NCBI GenBank assembly: GCA_963402885.1
Contig: OY727098.1
Span: 26,698,417 to 26,762,416 of the forward strand
DNA length: 64,000 nucleotides
From: Antedon bifida
Lineage: Eukaryota > Echinodermata > Crinoidea > Comatulida > Antedonidae
Direction of reading: 5' to 3'
Under the pieces are notes generated by a model, which worked only from the letters and a program-made list of their open reading frames with translations, ran no database searches and was not told the DNA's origin. Below are positions 42,901-57,900 of this stretch, one piece after another. Made by a program: the position numbers and the translations under genes. Each line of letters starts with the position of its first letter. Positions within the stretch are counted from its first letter, which is position 1.

Positions 42901-45900
42901 TATTCTGATATGAATATGTTTTAGACTTTTTGTCGTTTCTCTTTCAATTAATTTAAAAACGTCTATTTTTATATCTAATTTGTTTGATAAATTGGATTTG
43001 AAATTCAAATCATTAGTCAGAAACTCGAACAAAGTGACACCGATAATGTTCAGTCCGTCCTTACGATACTCTAGTCATCATTGCATTGAAGGCAAGTATC
43101 AGCATATAAATTGCTGCTCATTTCATTAGCATTCTCCTACAATATACAGTGCAATCCTGACAGCTATACAGATAAAACACCCTTTAGATGTTGGATTCAA
43201 ATAGCCTAACAATTACCCATCATCACACGAGGGATTTCCGATCTGCTGACACTACACGTACTAACGAACGAAAAATACGTTACGTGATTGATGACCACTG
43301 TGCATTAACAATTCTTTTGCTTGTAAATTGAAACCGCTCTATAGTATCGCAATCCATATTCATGATTCTCTTCAAGAGAGCACATATTAAGAGAATACAT
43401 CTATGAAGACTTGGTTTATTAATGAAAAACAACTTGACTTGCCAGTCCAAAAAAATGGAATTGATGAAGTGGTGGTGGCGGGAAACTCAGAAACAGGTTT
43501 CATGAATTTTTTTAGAAATAGCATGAAACATGGTTTTGGGATGTTTCAAAATGACATGGATTTTTTAATTGAACATTTTTAAAATAATTTTATCGACGAC
43601 TTCATCTTTACCAGATTACTATTAGAAATCTCGCAAATTATTCTAAAAATTGTAAAACGTTTGACACCTTTCTGAATTTAATTATATTAAATATATTAAA
43701 TGTTTTTTAAACGTTCGATGCCTTTCAGAATTTAATTGTATTTAATATATTAAACGCTTGATGCCTTTCTGAATTTAATTACATTAAATATATTAAATTA
43801 TTATTATTAAAATTTAAAAACATTTGTTTTTAGGATTATGTATATAACCTCATTTGTCAATATTGTAAATCTGAGCTTTAGAGTTTACTGTACTTTTAAG
43901 TATTTTTATTTGATTTCTTTATTTGATTTATTCATTGGTCTGCCACTTGATGAGTTCACATGAAGTTTTTCAATGAATACATCTACTTTATATACATTTG
44001 TATAGTATTGTAATTGTCTGCTACAATACAGTGCAATACTATAGCCACACTTGGGCTTCAAAAGCTTTACAAAATAGGACTGTTGATCCAATATTACACT
44101 CAGTGTTAGGTTTATGCTGTTTTTCCAATATCAATTTTGAAAAGCAATTCAAAATGGGGGTTGGGAAAAAAAGTTAAAAAGTGATTTGGTTGAAAAACTG
44201 ACCAGGCATAAAATCTTACCTACATTTTAGAGCCTATGATATAAGTGACCGAGAAATTTAAATTCAACAAGCAAAATGTAAAATGATCATGTAAAGTTAA
44301 AAAATGTTTTCAAGTTTTGGAGAAATGTTCCTAACAAAAATGGCAGAAAGAAAGAAGAATAGTGAAACTTAAAGAGAAAAAAAAGATGTTCATTGACAAT
44401 CACAAGGGTTATCCACCAAGTGCGTATAACCAAAAAAAATGCTATATGAATGTTTTAAGTTTTTTCTTATTATATCCTCCATGTATGACTTACTCAATAA
44501 ATCAAATGATGGCCTCCGTAATGTAATCTGAATATATGCCTAATCTAAAAACATCACAGTTAGCATGTTAGACAAATACATGAATGTCGCACATAAAACA
44601 CAGACAAGGTAATAACATACTGCTCTCTGCTGACAAAATCTAATGCAACGATATTACTGATTTCGTACTTGTTATCTTAGCATTATCGGTACAGTAGTTG
44701 CAGTATTCATTAGAAAAGTAAAATTATCCCAAATCATACTTTATTACTGTTAAAAATGTTACAGATTCACTTTATATAAATATATCTAGAAATTTGAAAT
44801 TGGAAAGTTAAAATTATCAAAATAAGACTTTTTAAAAAAATATTTGGATTTATAATTCAAATGACTTGTAGGCAGGTTATTACAGTACATACAAGTTACA
44901 GTGTAGAATACTGAAAAACGGCATGAAAAATAACATACATTCCAATACACACATAATCAGCTATAATTGATCTATTTTGGCAGTCGTCTAGACTTGCCAA
45001 ATTATTACAACCTGAAGACTTTATTTTGACCTGTTCTTAGGCCCCAAGCCATCCACGAATATACATCACAGAAACCTCTTTTCAAAGAACATACAGTAGG
45101 CATAAGCTCTGTAAACTGTAAGCCTACAATCATGGAGGAGGAATAGAAAATGTAAAGGACTACATTAATAAATACATTAATGTACATTTCTAGCTTATGT
45201 AACAACTCTACTGTATTGTATGTAAAAAAACAAAATAATTATGAATTTATTTTTTATTTTAAAACTTAGTTTTAAAATAGTTTATATAAAATAATTTTTT
45301 GTATGCATATTATGAATTCACACCTAAAGCTCTGTCTACACTATCAAACCAGTTTGACAAAAAAAGTGTGATGTGCCCAAATATGATAGTGATAATACCA
45401 AAATACAGTAGTGATATGACATATATATGATATGTCCATATTTTTGTCATATAAAGTTTGAAAGTGTAGATAGAGCTTTAGGATTATTGAGGCATCAAAA
45501 CCGTGTTAATTACGTAGTAAAGTCATTAGTCTGTACCAGTACACAATCTCATGTGAGATGACTCAGAAATTACATTTTAAAAGTAGTAAAATCAGATCCG
45601 AGGATTGATAAAAGTGTTTAACTACCGCGTGTCGGCCGTCAAAAGCATTAAAGGTAAGTACACGCATTTAGAGGTACGTACAACACTTGCTTACACCGTA
45701 CATAATAAAATGTGAAACCGTAAAACCAACCCGATTACAACAAGTACAGACACTTTGCTCATATGTTTTTCCTAATTTATGCTAACTCATGTACAACAGT
45801 TTTTGACGTGTACTCACTGCTTGATCAGGCAAACGTTTTTGATTTATAGTACATAAATGCAACTTAATCCAATAATAACTAATTATAAAATCGTAAAAAC

Positions 45901-48900
45901 TATACAGTGTCTACTCTTCATCAAGCAAAAAAAATAAAATTGTTAGAATCAATAGTTGAAACATCTGTTTTTTAAACACTCATTTTCAATTTAGTTTGTC
46001 TGACGTCATGTATTTAAATTTTTGCATAAAATAATATGCATCATAATAAATGTGTCGTCTAAAAAGAAACATCTATCAATATTAATATCTTGTATATAAT
46101 TCCCTAAAGATTATCGTTACTACTTTGTTTATCTGTGCATTTGATTGCCAGTAAAATGCATTAACACCTAGGCTGTTCACAATGCTCATTGGGTGTAAAT
46201 TTGTTATTGCTATTAGTCACTACACAATTCAACTGTAATGTCATTGTCGCAAGATTACAAAAGAAAGATCGGCAAGGGGAGACGAGTATTCATTATGGTG
46301 GGAAATAAAGTGTATAGTTGTAAATAAAGACACTGAAAATGACCCTAAAGCTCTGTCTACACTATCAAACTTTATGTGACAAATGGATGATGATGTCATA
46401 TCTCTACATTATTTTGGCATATCACTAACATATATGGACATATCACTACCATATATGAGCATATTCACTACCGTAATTCGTATTTGGGCATATCACTACC
46501 ATATTTGGGCATATCACTACCATATTTGGGCATATCACTACCATATTTGGGAATATCACTTACATATTTGGGCAGTGTAGACAGAACTTTAGACTGTCAA
46601 TGAAGTAATGCTATTTCATTTTTCAATTAATCAATTTTGTTTATGCCAAGCTGATCACCATCATAGATTTCAAATTAGATTTTCTACATCCCATTATTCC
46701 TACAGTTGATAAGTTGACCAACATACAGCATTCAAATGGCCTAGTAAATAGACAATTTTATTATTTTTTTACACTTCAATTCATTCACTTCATTCTGTGT
46801 GCATAGAGCAACTTCCAGACATGACAGTTGTGTAGTTGCTTGGTGCATCATGACAAAAAAGACCAGAACAATATGGTTTTACACTCAATGTTTGTTGTAC
46901 GGTTGTGGAAAACTGGGAAGCATGGCTTTTCGTAAGTTGTTGATTTGTCCCATAACTTTAGGCCAAATCATGATTTTATGTATTTCTGTAGTATCTCTGT
47001 TCCATCCGTAATTTCTGTAGTAAATAACTCGTAGTATAATAAGTATAATAAGTATATAACTGTGTTTCCCAGAGCATAGAGAATCTGTTTTGGAGAATAT
47101 TGGATTTGATCCCATATAGTTGATCTAATAAATTTGTATTCATTGTATAATTTGCTATCAGAATAAAATCAGTATTTCAACAACAATAGTTTCATTGATG
47201 GAGAAAAGCTCTTAAACCTTTAATGGGCAGAATCTGTTGACCTGCTTATAGCGCCTCTGAGACCGTGTAAATTGAAAAGGTTAAAAACAGAGAACAATAC
47301 AAACAACTCTAAAAACACTAAATACACAAGACACTAATAAGAATTTCATTTCTAATAGGGTAAGGCAGTTTGTTCCTAGTAAAACATATTTTCCCTCAGG
47401 TCTAAGGTTTTTCTATAATCTTTATTATTAAATTTTGAAATTGGAGTTGTACAGAATGGAGAATGAGCAATATGAAAAGTATCACTACAGACTTTTATCG
47501 CCAAAAATTGTGCTAATGCATGTTATGTGATTTGTAGTAGGTCTACAATTACATTAAAAAAGAAGCTTAAACAGCTACCCAACTGTACACTGGTGAATCA
47601 TTATGTTACAGTTAATATGTTAATGTGGTTTCACACTGATGTGTTTCATAGCACGTCGGTTGGTAACAAATAATATATGGCCAGATAATTTTGAAAAAAA
47701 AAAATCTATCTCAAAACCTTAACATTCAACATTCAGTTTTGATACAAATTCATACATAGCAAGTATGCATAATGTGACATGGTTTTAGAAATGTTACATC
47801 TGATATTGTTTCCACATGTCATGTAGTGTAGAATTTACTTCTTTACAGTACGACTTCTACAATAAAATCTAGATTCAGGGAGAATTAGTTGCTGATTATA
47901 TCATTATATGAGAAGAGGTTATCATCCCCAACCTCCACTGGGTAAAGAACCATATGAATCTTTCGAAAGAGTAGGGGGTTACCCGGTGTACTGGTCCATC
48001 TCGGCTTCTGTGGGTGATGACATGACAGGCGAATGAGCGCCGTTCGGTGGCAGTGGTACGAAACAGAATGACCTTTTGTGGAGAAGACAGTTGTTGTATA
48101 CATGTGCAACTTAGTCCAGTAGGCTGCGAGTTGCAGGTTATTCCCCCACATTAACATTGTGACCATATCCCTCACCACATTTCTCTCTGGAAATTTGATA
48201 AACTCTTTTATTACAGCTCATTTAATGTCAGAAGATAGTGGTTGTTCATTTTCTTTGAATCGTTTGATTTACAGTACACTTGTTTATTGGTCTATAAAAG
48301 TTTATCTTCTAAAGCATTAGATTCATCTTCAGCCTTAAGGACAAATTATATATCCATATATATTGAATACTGTTGAAATGCACTTACAGCTTAATAATTG
48401 AAAGCTCAGGTGCCATGCAAGTAGTAGTGGAGCTGTAGCTTGGTGGTTAACGTGCTTGCCTTCCAATCCCAAGGTCCATGGTTCAATCCTGAACTAGTGC
48501 CAGGGTTGTAACTCATGACTCTTTCAATTCCACTCCCTTAGCCTCAAATGAGACTTAGTTTATAAGCACTATAAATTATAAAATAGTTTATCCATCCTGT
48601 AATTGGCGAATTTGTGCTCACTGTTGGATGCGTATGAAAAAAGAAAAAATAGAAACCTAGGAGGCTGCTACCAAACTCATTGTAACACCTTATTTTTCAT
48701 TTTATTATTCATTTCGACTTTGAAAAATGGTTTGCTGAGAAAGCACAGTAGAAATAGCAAAATTTATGAAAGACTATAATATTAGTACTGTCGTCAATCC
48801 ATATAGTTATTAAATTTATGTGACCAGGTCATTCAATGCAGTGAATTTAGTGGGAAGGATAGCTGTAAACACAAAGTCCTACAAACACTTTAAGAATTTC

Positions 48901-51900
48901 ACACTAATAAATTATAGAATTGTCACTTGCTACCATGGGATATGAATGGAAAACTATAAAAAAAAAACAAATATTGTTTCAAACTGGAGAAAAATTTCAC
49001 CAAGCAAGAGGCGGATCCAGGATTGTTTAAAAAGGAGCAAGTGCTAACATTTATTTATTTATTACCATCTTTAATGAGGGTTGGTGGCCTATACAGTTAC
49101 AGTGAAGGAACTGATTATTAGAGCCCTCGAAAAAACATAACACAAATATAAACATAAAATATTCAGTAGTATATAAAATAATATTAATATTCTGTAGTCG
49201 GAAAATATGTATCTATAGAGTAGTTCATTACTTCCTTTTAGCTGTTAAACAGGGACAGTTCATGTCCATTAACCAGCTGGATTTTCTCCTGTTTACAACA
49301 TATAAATGATAAAGGCATGGAGAAAAATAGAGGAGAAATTATCCACCCATTATCCATGTAACATCATCATAAGCACTGTCTACACTATCAAATTAGTTTG
49401 ACAAAAAAAGTGTGATGTGCCCAAATATGGTAGTGATATTCCCAAATATGGTAGTGATATGACATCATCATGTCCATATATGGGCACATTACATTTTTTG
49501 TCATATTAAATTTTATAGTGTAGACAGAGCTATAGACCTTAAAAAGCCCTAGAGCATGAAAACGTTTAATTTGTCCGTAAGGCTGACCATATGAAACAAA
49601 ACATTGAATGGATCAGCGAGTGGTCATTGAAGGGTGATAGTACAGTAATTAATTATGAATCTGATAACATATGAGTAGTAAGCTAATTAACAGAGCCCAT
49701 AATGTGCAAGTTAATGGTTGCTCTAGATGCTATTAGAAAGTGCCTGGCTTAGGCTGTTGGACATCACACAGCCTAATTAGTAATATTTGTATACGTCAAG
49801 ATGGTTATATTGTTGGTTTCTTTTATTCGGAAAATGAATTGACAGATTTCAATACCTTCTGTACATATCTATAAAAGACAATGACTGGGAACTACTGTAC
49901 CAAAAAAGACAAAAACTGTTATAATAATAATAATATCCTGGATTTATATAGCGCCTAATGTTCTGAAACCTCTAAACGCTGAACATTATTGCCCCAGTCC
50001 TTTTTTTTGGATCAAACACATTTGGAAACATACTCCCATACTGCACCTAGTAATCAACGCAAAGTTGTGTCTTGATCTAACCGGGTTCCGGGTGGAGAGA
50101 GTTATAATTTTAATACTATCGTAGTTAGCCTACATATCTCTATAAGTAAGATGACAATTGGGAACTACCTACTGTACTACAAAAAAAGGCAACACTATAC
50201 AGTACGTAAATAATTCTCAGTTAAATGATGTCATAGTACTCTGTACATAAATAATTTTAAAATAATAAAAACAATAATGATATTCTGGATTTATAAAGCG
50301 CCCAACATAATGTTGTAAAACCTCTGAAATAAATCACAACCGAATTTTACCTTTTCAAAAATTTAATTCATTTAAATCCTAGACAAATTATGATTGGATA
50401 TTGAGCACTGTACACTGGTGGAATTAGAAGCTACTTAATACCATTGTTTTCTGTTCGTTAAACGTCATCAAAGTACTATGTAAGCAGTCACCATTTCAGA
50501 TATAGCTAAAACATTCTACTATCTAAAATCAATATTTAAATTTAAGTCAAACAAGAATTAGTTTATTAAACTATGCTTAAAATATGCAGACTTTCACTGT
50601 TTATAAGTGAAATGCTTTAATTTCAAATATACTTGTCGCTTATTTAAATTTTCATTTTGAAAATACGTTTATGCATTCTGAAACAAGGTAAAATTTTGTT
50701 GGGATTCTGCTTTGTTCATTTTTCAACTTTTAATACTTAGCTCAAATTTAATTATTTATTTATTATTTAATTATTATTTAATTATTTAGTTATTTATAAA
50801 TTGTCTTTATTGGGCTCCTTTTTTGCTTTTGAATGTATAACATGAAAATGCATAGGCCAAATTAAATTATATAGCATCATCATTTGCTATAAATCATTAA
50901 TATCATATTCTTCATCATTAAAACCTTCATTATGATAATCAAATCACAAAATTCATATCATATATTCACTAGGTATGATTTTCCACACGAGATATCTGAT
51001 ACAAATCATACACATAAAGTTATAGATCCAAAATTAATTATGAAATTATTGAGAAAACCACTTGAATTTGACAGTTATGTGGGCGCAGCAGATGGCTGCT
51101 GACAGTGCACAAAGTACACAGCAAATTTAAATTCTGTTATTAAGAGAATAGTGATGAGCAACCTGGATTTATGTGACACAACATTATCAATGTATATGAT
51201 GGTCTTATAATATTAATATGCATACTTATTTTGCACTAGTATCGTCCAAGAAGATGATCGCTGTAGCCAACGGCTCCCACACACAGCATTTTTAGTCGCG
51301 TGCAATGCAACTCTACAGCTCACTATGTCGGTCGGTCGGTCGGTAAACACTAACTTGAGCACGCGACTGCAGCCATGTATATGGCCTTGTTTATAATAAT
51401 ACTTGTACTGTATGATTCTATTAAGTTGAATGGGGCGGATCAAGACATTTTTAAACAAACCATGTCTAGAAAAGTTTTCAAAATATCCATAAATTGCACT
51501 GTCTTTTCATAAAATATTATTTAACCATAAAAATTTATTTTACTTTTTCCAAGTACCATTTATCAACTGTGACAATAATACTGTATGCTGGTCCAGAGTT
51601 CACGATTCATCTATCATTGTTTTAATATTCTCAGGTAGTTTGTTAATAATTATAAGTTTACTCAGAAGATTGTAGTTAAAATTCTGTTTTTTTTTATGGT
51701 GTAGAAAATTATGTGAAAAGATATGAAGCATGTGGACAAGAACAGACATTCCAACTTTCTAATAAATGCTCAAAACTGGGGCGTATCAAATTTGAAAGTG
51801 GGACATTCATCGAAATCTTGACACTGTCAAATAGTCATTACACAAACATGATAGCCTCATAAAAATTTACCAATATGGTTACAAGAACTTGCACAGGGTC

Positions 51901-54900
51901 TTTTCGAACATTTTTTTAATCCAATATAACTTTGAGAATGTTTTAAAAACTAATGATTTTTATTCCGGAACAGGGGAACGAAACATAAAAAAGCATGACA
52001 TGACAGTTGAAATATTTTTGGTCATTTATACTGTAGCCCACAGTGCTGTAATACTGTAGCTACAGATAGCACACAAATTGCTTTAATTTTGAATTATCCT
52101 TTTAAGTTTGGTAAAGAAGGTAAAGTCTTTTAACATTCCATTTCAAATCTAATATTTACAGGCCATTTATACTCAATCATCAACAGAAATGGATGTGTTT
52201 GCTTAGTTTTCTTGTAAGATTAAATTAGAAACTAAATCTAATGACATTAGCATTACAGATAACAGCCTCTCTCACTCCTTTCGGAGAAATCATTGCAAAA
52301 CAATCATTTTCCAGGTAATTGTTGAGATCCTACAAGATAAGGACAGTAGTGAATCAAATGATACTGTGTACAGTACATCTATTGTTAAATTGTTACCCAA
52401 CTATACATAACCTATACTGTATTTGTATAATACTGTACTTCCAAACATTACAGTATTTATTTTGCTCATTACCTTGAGTATTCCTCAATTACATAATACA
52501 AAAGCTACTTAAATCTTCTTGTTATTGTACATCCTTCAACCCTCACATCATCATCTTCATGAAGCTATTCATTATGCCCACTCAATATCAATTCGTTGCT
52601 GATTTATATTTTAATCCTTTTTTTCTATTTTATGGACACAAATAAGTAGTTAGACGATTACATTACCAAGTACAGTGACAAATTATCTGATTTTCACAGT
52701 TCAAAATTAAATAGATATATAATTGATAGCAATTTTTCTGGCTGTTTTACTTTATCGTTTTGATTTAGCTTTTTGCTTATTTTAATTTATTTCTCGATTG
52801 AGATCCAGCCACTGGTATCCCCAACATTGTCATTTCAGTAATTTGCCTTTGTATTTATAATTAATAAATTAGATAGATTGTATAGATATATAGACATAGG
52901 CCTAGCTACTGATTAAACATAATGTAGATTCCCCAGTAGAATAACAAGTTTATGCGTCTAATTATCGTTAGTAATAACATTGACACGTCTATAGGTAAGG
53001 GTACTTAGGAGTAATCAGTTATTTTGTGTTTGTCATTAGAAATAGTGCCAAAATAAGTCCCAAACCAAATCAGTTAGAATGATTGTAAAAGCTGATGATA
53101 ACAACAGTTCTTTTTTTCTTGGTCATTACCTGTTCTTGTGACAGAAATATGACAAGGTTGAAGAAGCAGTAAACAGCATCAGAAAAACGTCACATCTTTT
53201 AATTTATTACTTTTGACATACATTATAGTGAGTAATAATAATGGGATTTAGGAATAGAAGATAAGCAACAACCAGACTGGTTTAAGTATTGCAGATTTGA
53301 ACGCATCAATGAATTGGTTGCAATCATGCTTTTACACAGGTCAAACATTCAACGTCTTTCCTATTCTACTCTTCTTGTATGTACAAATCTCACTAATCAT
53401 TGTCTGTACTACGACTTTAATTACTAACTTATTTCCCAGTTGCATCTCAATCTATATTCACATTAATCATATTTTTTCACATGAGACTATCAACCTTTAC
53501 CTATATTCATTTCCTCCTATCACAGTTTAATATAATATCTAATACGAATCATTATGATCTAATAAGTACCACCTGTGCTTCAACAATCTCAATTAATGTA
53601 TCCTTATAATTACATACTCTGGTAATTTCCACTTTCCATTGATTTTCAAACTTACTTTTCAACCCCCAACTAAGGCTGTGTTTATACAACACCCTAAATT
53701 TGAACAAATGTTCATTTTTAGCATGTTGTAGGGGCCGAGGTCAATCCCCAAAAACATTAAAAAACATTATACATTTAATAATACTACCATACAGTAGTTA
53801 ACTGAATATAAACAACAGAGTTAAATTTCTAAGACTTGTCCACTATTAAGATATACCATGATGTAGATTCCACTTTTTTAGCAGACAATTTTACAAAAAT
53901 TTCTAAACATACTGTACGTGGAAATTAAATGAAAATATTGTATTTCCTAATATATCAAAGGGTGAGCTTCGAAAACATTTTATTATAATACTATTAAAGA
54001 TTGGAATAATCTTTCATCAAACATTAAAGGTACAAAAACCACTTAATGAGTATAAACGTGCTATCAAGCTTTATCGTAATGTAATGTATGTACATGTATT
54101 GTACATGTACTGTACATGTAATGTAGTAATGTACATAGCTAGACTGATAGTATTGTGAACTTTTGTTATATTTTTGTGAATTTTTTTTTTTTAAAGTTTT
54201 TGTTATAAGGACCCCATTGGAAATATGCTTTTTTAGCTTTATGGGTAATCCTTGGTATTTTGATTGTACCGAATAAAACAAAAGAAAAAACAATACCCTG
54301 GGACGCTTCTAACACGGCAACAGTAACAGCAACCAAGTATCTTCTCGTAGGTGTGTTGAATATGCATGTAATAGTGTGTTGTATAAACGCACTCTAATAT
54401 TCACCTACAATTTAGCATCTTTTATTATATCTCTCCTTCCTCCTATCTGCCAAATATATAAGTACCTGTCACTCTTAACCTTTACCCCTATATCTGCAGT
54501 TGACCTTAGCGACCTTTTGACAATGTTTAACTTGATGGATTTGGGGTTGCAAGGTCACAGTACCCTGCTAATCCAATACACTATTGTATAATAAACCAGT
54601 ATTACATATTTTGCAAAAGTATAATTTCATTTATAGTACTAGATATCTATATATTCAATTCATTCCCACATTTGTTTCAAATGATTTAAATAATAAAATT
54701 TAAATAATTACTTACATTATAGCAATTGTCAGTATATACAGGTGGTATGTTAAAATTATGTTTAATAGTTTAACTGCTATGCTAGTGGAAAAAACACATT
54801 TAGCATGGAATGACATATGTAGGTTAAAGCTTTACAAACAATAATTGCTTCCAGTATTTCTTTAAATTAATAGTGACTTATTAATAAATATATTTTTAAA

Positions 54901-57900
54901 TTCAATATCCTGACTGTTAACTTTTAGAATGGATAACTTAATTTATCAATACATTCCATTTCTATACTTTGCTGTTACATCATCTTAAAAATACTAATGC
55001 TGACAAGATAATGGTAAATGGTGATAGACTTTACTCAGTGCCGTAAGCAAGAGCAATCTAAATGACTAAGTTTTATTGCTTAAAGACACTGTGAAGCAAA
55101 GATGACAGTACTTACTATAAAGACATTTGATTTTTAACAACATTCGTACAGTGCCTCACCGATAAACTACTCGTTAAAATTCTGCATTTGTTAAAGTTGA
55201 CATAATATTGTAGTCAGACAAATACACACACAATAAAAGCATAAATATTAAAGGCATCCATCTTAAAAGCCCTCAAGACATTCAGATAGATAGACTACAT
55301 TACTGTAATTTATATTCTTATTGCAGATCACATAAATCTTAGCTTTCCTTTTGCCTTGTCTACAAGTTAAATACTCTCATCCAGCCTACTTCAATATATT
55401 TACATTTTTGTCACTAGTTTAAATTGTTCTTAAACCTGAATGAATGCAATTCTAGTGATCATCAGCAGTGATACAATTATTATCATTTAAAACTAGCCTA
55501 AAATAAATTTTAAAAACGGAATACAGGGGCGAATTTATTTCATAAATGTAGGTTAAAAAACAATTTATTTCATAACTAACATTGTTTTATTTTTAAAAGA
55601 CATGGCTGTTAAAAAAAGTGGGAGAGAGGCCTAAAGCCAGTTTAGGCCCCATCTAAATCCACGCCTGGTAAACTACTGTAATTTTTGTCCAGTTTTGTAA
55701 AATGTATTATCAGTGGAAAACTTTCTTCTTCATTTCTGGCATCATAAAAATCATAAAGTAATTTAAAATCAAAATGTACAATGTAGACATTGGACTATGG
55801 TACTGGTTTAAATCTTAACTATTTCTCTGTAAATAACTTAAGCATGACTGCATTAGTCTAATACAAATGAAAGCTATTATTTTACAGACCAACAGGCTAC
55901 TACGAAAAAATGTTAAGTAAATGAACAGAGTTACTTAGTAGTAGAACAAAAAGTGAGATCTAGGATTGGAAGTTGTGTTTACTACTACGGTGTCTTTGAA
56001 CTATGGGTTGTAAAGTACTTGTTTACTGGGTGTCTTTCAACTTTGCTTTAACAATAGATACATTGTTTCCTTGGATCATTGATTCCAAACAATTTATCTT
56101 GCATTATAATTTGTTTCCAATTGCTTTATAGTATTCAACAATAATGTACTCTATGATTCCCACCAGTTCCAACCACAAACTCTCACTCAGATCAGCTTTG
56201 GCTGTATGGTCGGACCACCCTCCTTAATAGATGTTGTTGAAATAAGTAAATCCTATTATATAGTATACCCTATAATCAAATTGCAACTGCCTTTTTCTTC
56301 TACCTCTAATTTCAGACGCCTGAACTAAAATAGCTACTGTACAATATCAATGTGTTTCAACCACTTCCTCAATACAGTACCTGCAACCTACTGTAAGTTA
56401 CACGGTATCTTTCCTACAGTAAGCTACGGCAAAACAAGTGAGAAGGGTGTGGGGAGGAGGCTGTGGTGTTATTTTGGTCACCAATTGATGTATAATATTA
56501 AACAGTACTTAGTGAGAATAGGCAGAAGTCCAAAAGTCCACCTCACCTCAATCCCATTAGGACACCCAAAGCAAGAAGGCTTAATCTGATCACAAGTGAC
56601 AGGTTAGTGATCTGTAGCTTGCTGCTATTGGTCTTCTTGCATTGATGTACATCTTTGCATTGTGTCCTAGTGGGACATCACCATAGAAACAAATAATACA
56701 ATTTGAAAAGTGTAAAACCGACATAAACAATTCTATTTCCAAAGTATTGTGCCAATCTCACATTTACAATATATGGATATGGAAACACCTGTAATCTTTT
56801 TAAAAGTGCCGTCAAATCAATTTATATTTATTGATCAACATTCCATATTTATACTGTTTATATATTTTTCTATTTTTGTCTTGCGCAAGTGAGTCTATTA
56901 CAAAACATTTCTCAATAAACAATCAATACAAAAATGAGTAATGACAATTTTTTAGTTTTGTTCATGCCAGATATAATCTAGATCAACAATTGTATTTCTA
57001 TTTGATTACTAAAACGCATTCTCCTTATTGACCGATTAGCAATCTGCATAATTTATTTAAAATCAGAATTAAAGACTAATGACAAGTTAAAGATTAAAAC
57101 CTTTCTAAGAATGAATACCTGCTGGTTTTATAGTCAATTACCTATTCTATTGCAATTACTGATTCCATTGTTGTTTGGAAATACGAAATTACATCACTTT
57201 AAACGATACGATAATAACACAGTGCTTGTTACACGTCATGCCGCGGTCAGCTAACATGGCAGTAAGCTCTCAAAACAAGTCCACGGCACATATTATAAGT
57301 AGCCTATCCAGATTTAATCAATTTAATTTGACTTTATTTAAAGTATTACACAGATATTAAATATCTCTGGGTTGTACAATTCTAGGACGATTTAATTATT
57401 TATTCACTCACCAAAAAACGAACGAGAATTAGAAAATTATGCTTTGTTTATGAAATTGATAGCAAATACATTATGATCTTTCAATAGAAATACTAAAAAA
57501 ATTGTATTGCAGTTCAATTCAACGAAGCATTGAGTATACAAAAGTATTTTTAGAAAGTTAATAATATTACATAGATAGCATCTACTGTAGTAAACGTCTA
57601 TATTACAAGTTTTAAATCCTGAAAAAAGGTGTATAAATAAAAAATATACAGGTAGATGTATGCTTCATCTTGATACACCAAATCGGCAAATACATTTTAT
57701 ATTGTTTATATTGTGTATAGCACACAACGACGGACTAGATACGACACAGTTGATTTACTGATTGTTGTATTGGACATGAGATAAAAAAAAAAGAAAGAAA
57801 AAGAAAGGAAAAAAGTGTGATAGAATGTAAAAACTTAAAAAAAACAAAACAATATTAATTTTTAAAATATAATAATCATATTGAAAATAAGTGGTGGTAA

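Noticed and set aside
46383..46580. 65-codon open frame with [13 protein letters not shown] repeats
   Set aside because: It reads the 21-bp expansion inside MITE copy 14.
48429..48500. Functional tRNA gene
   Set aside because: A and B boxes are present, but the acceptor stem cannot close and the anticodon arm is poor; it fits a tRNA-derived SINE.
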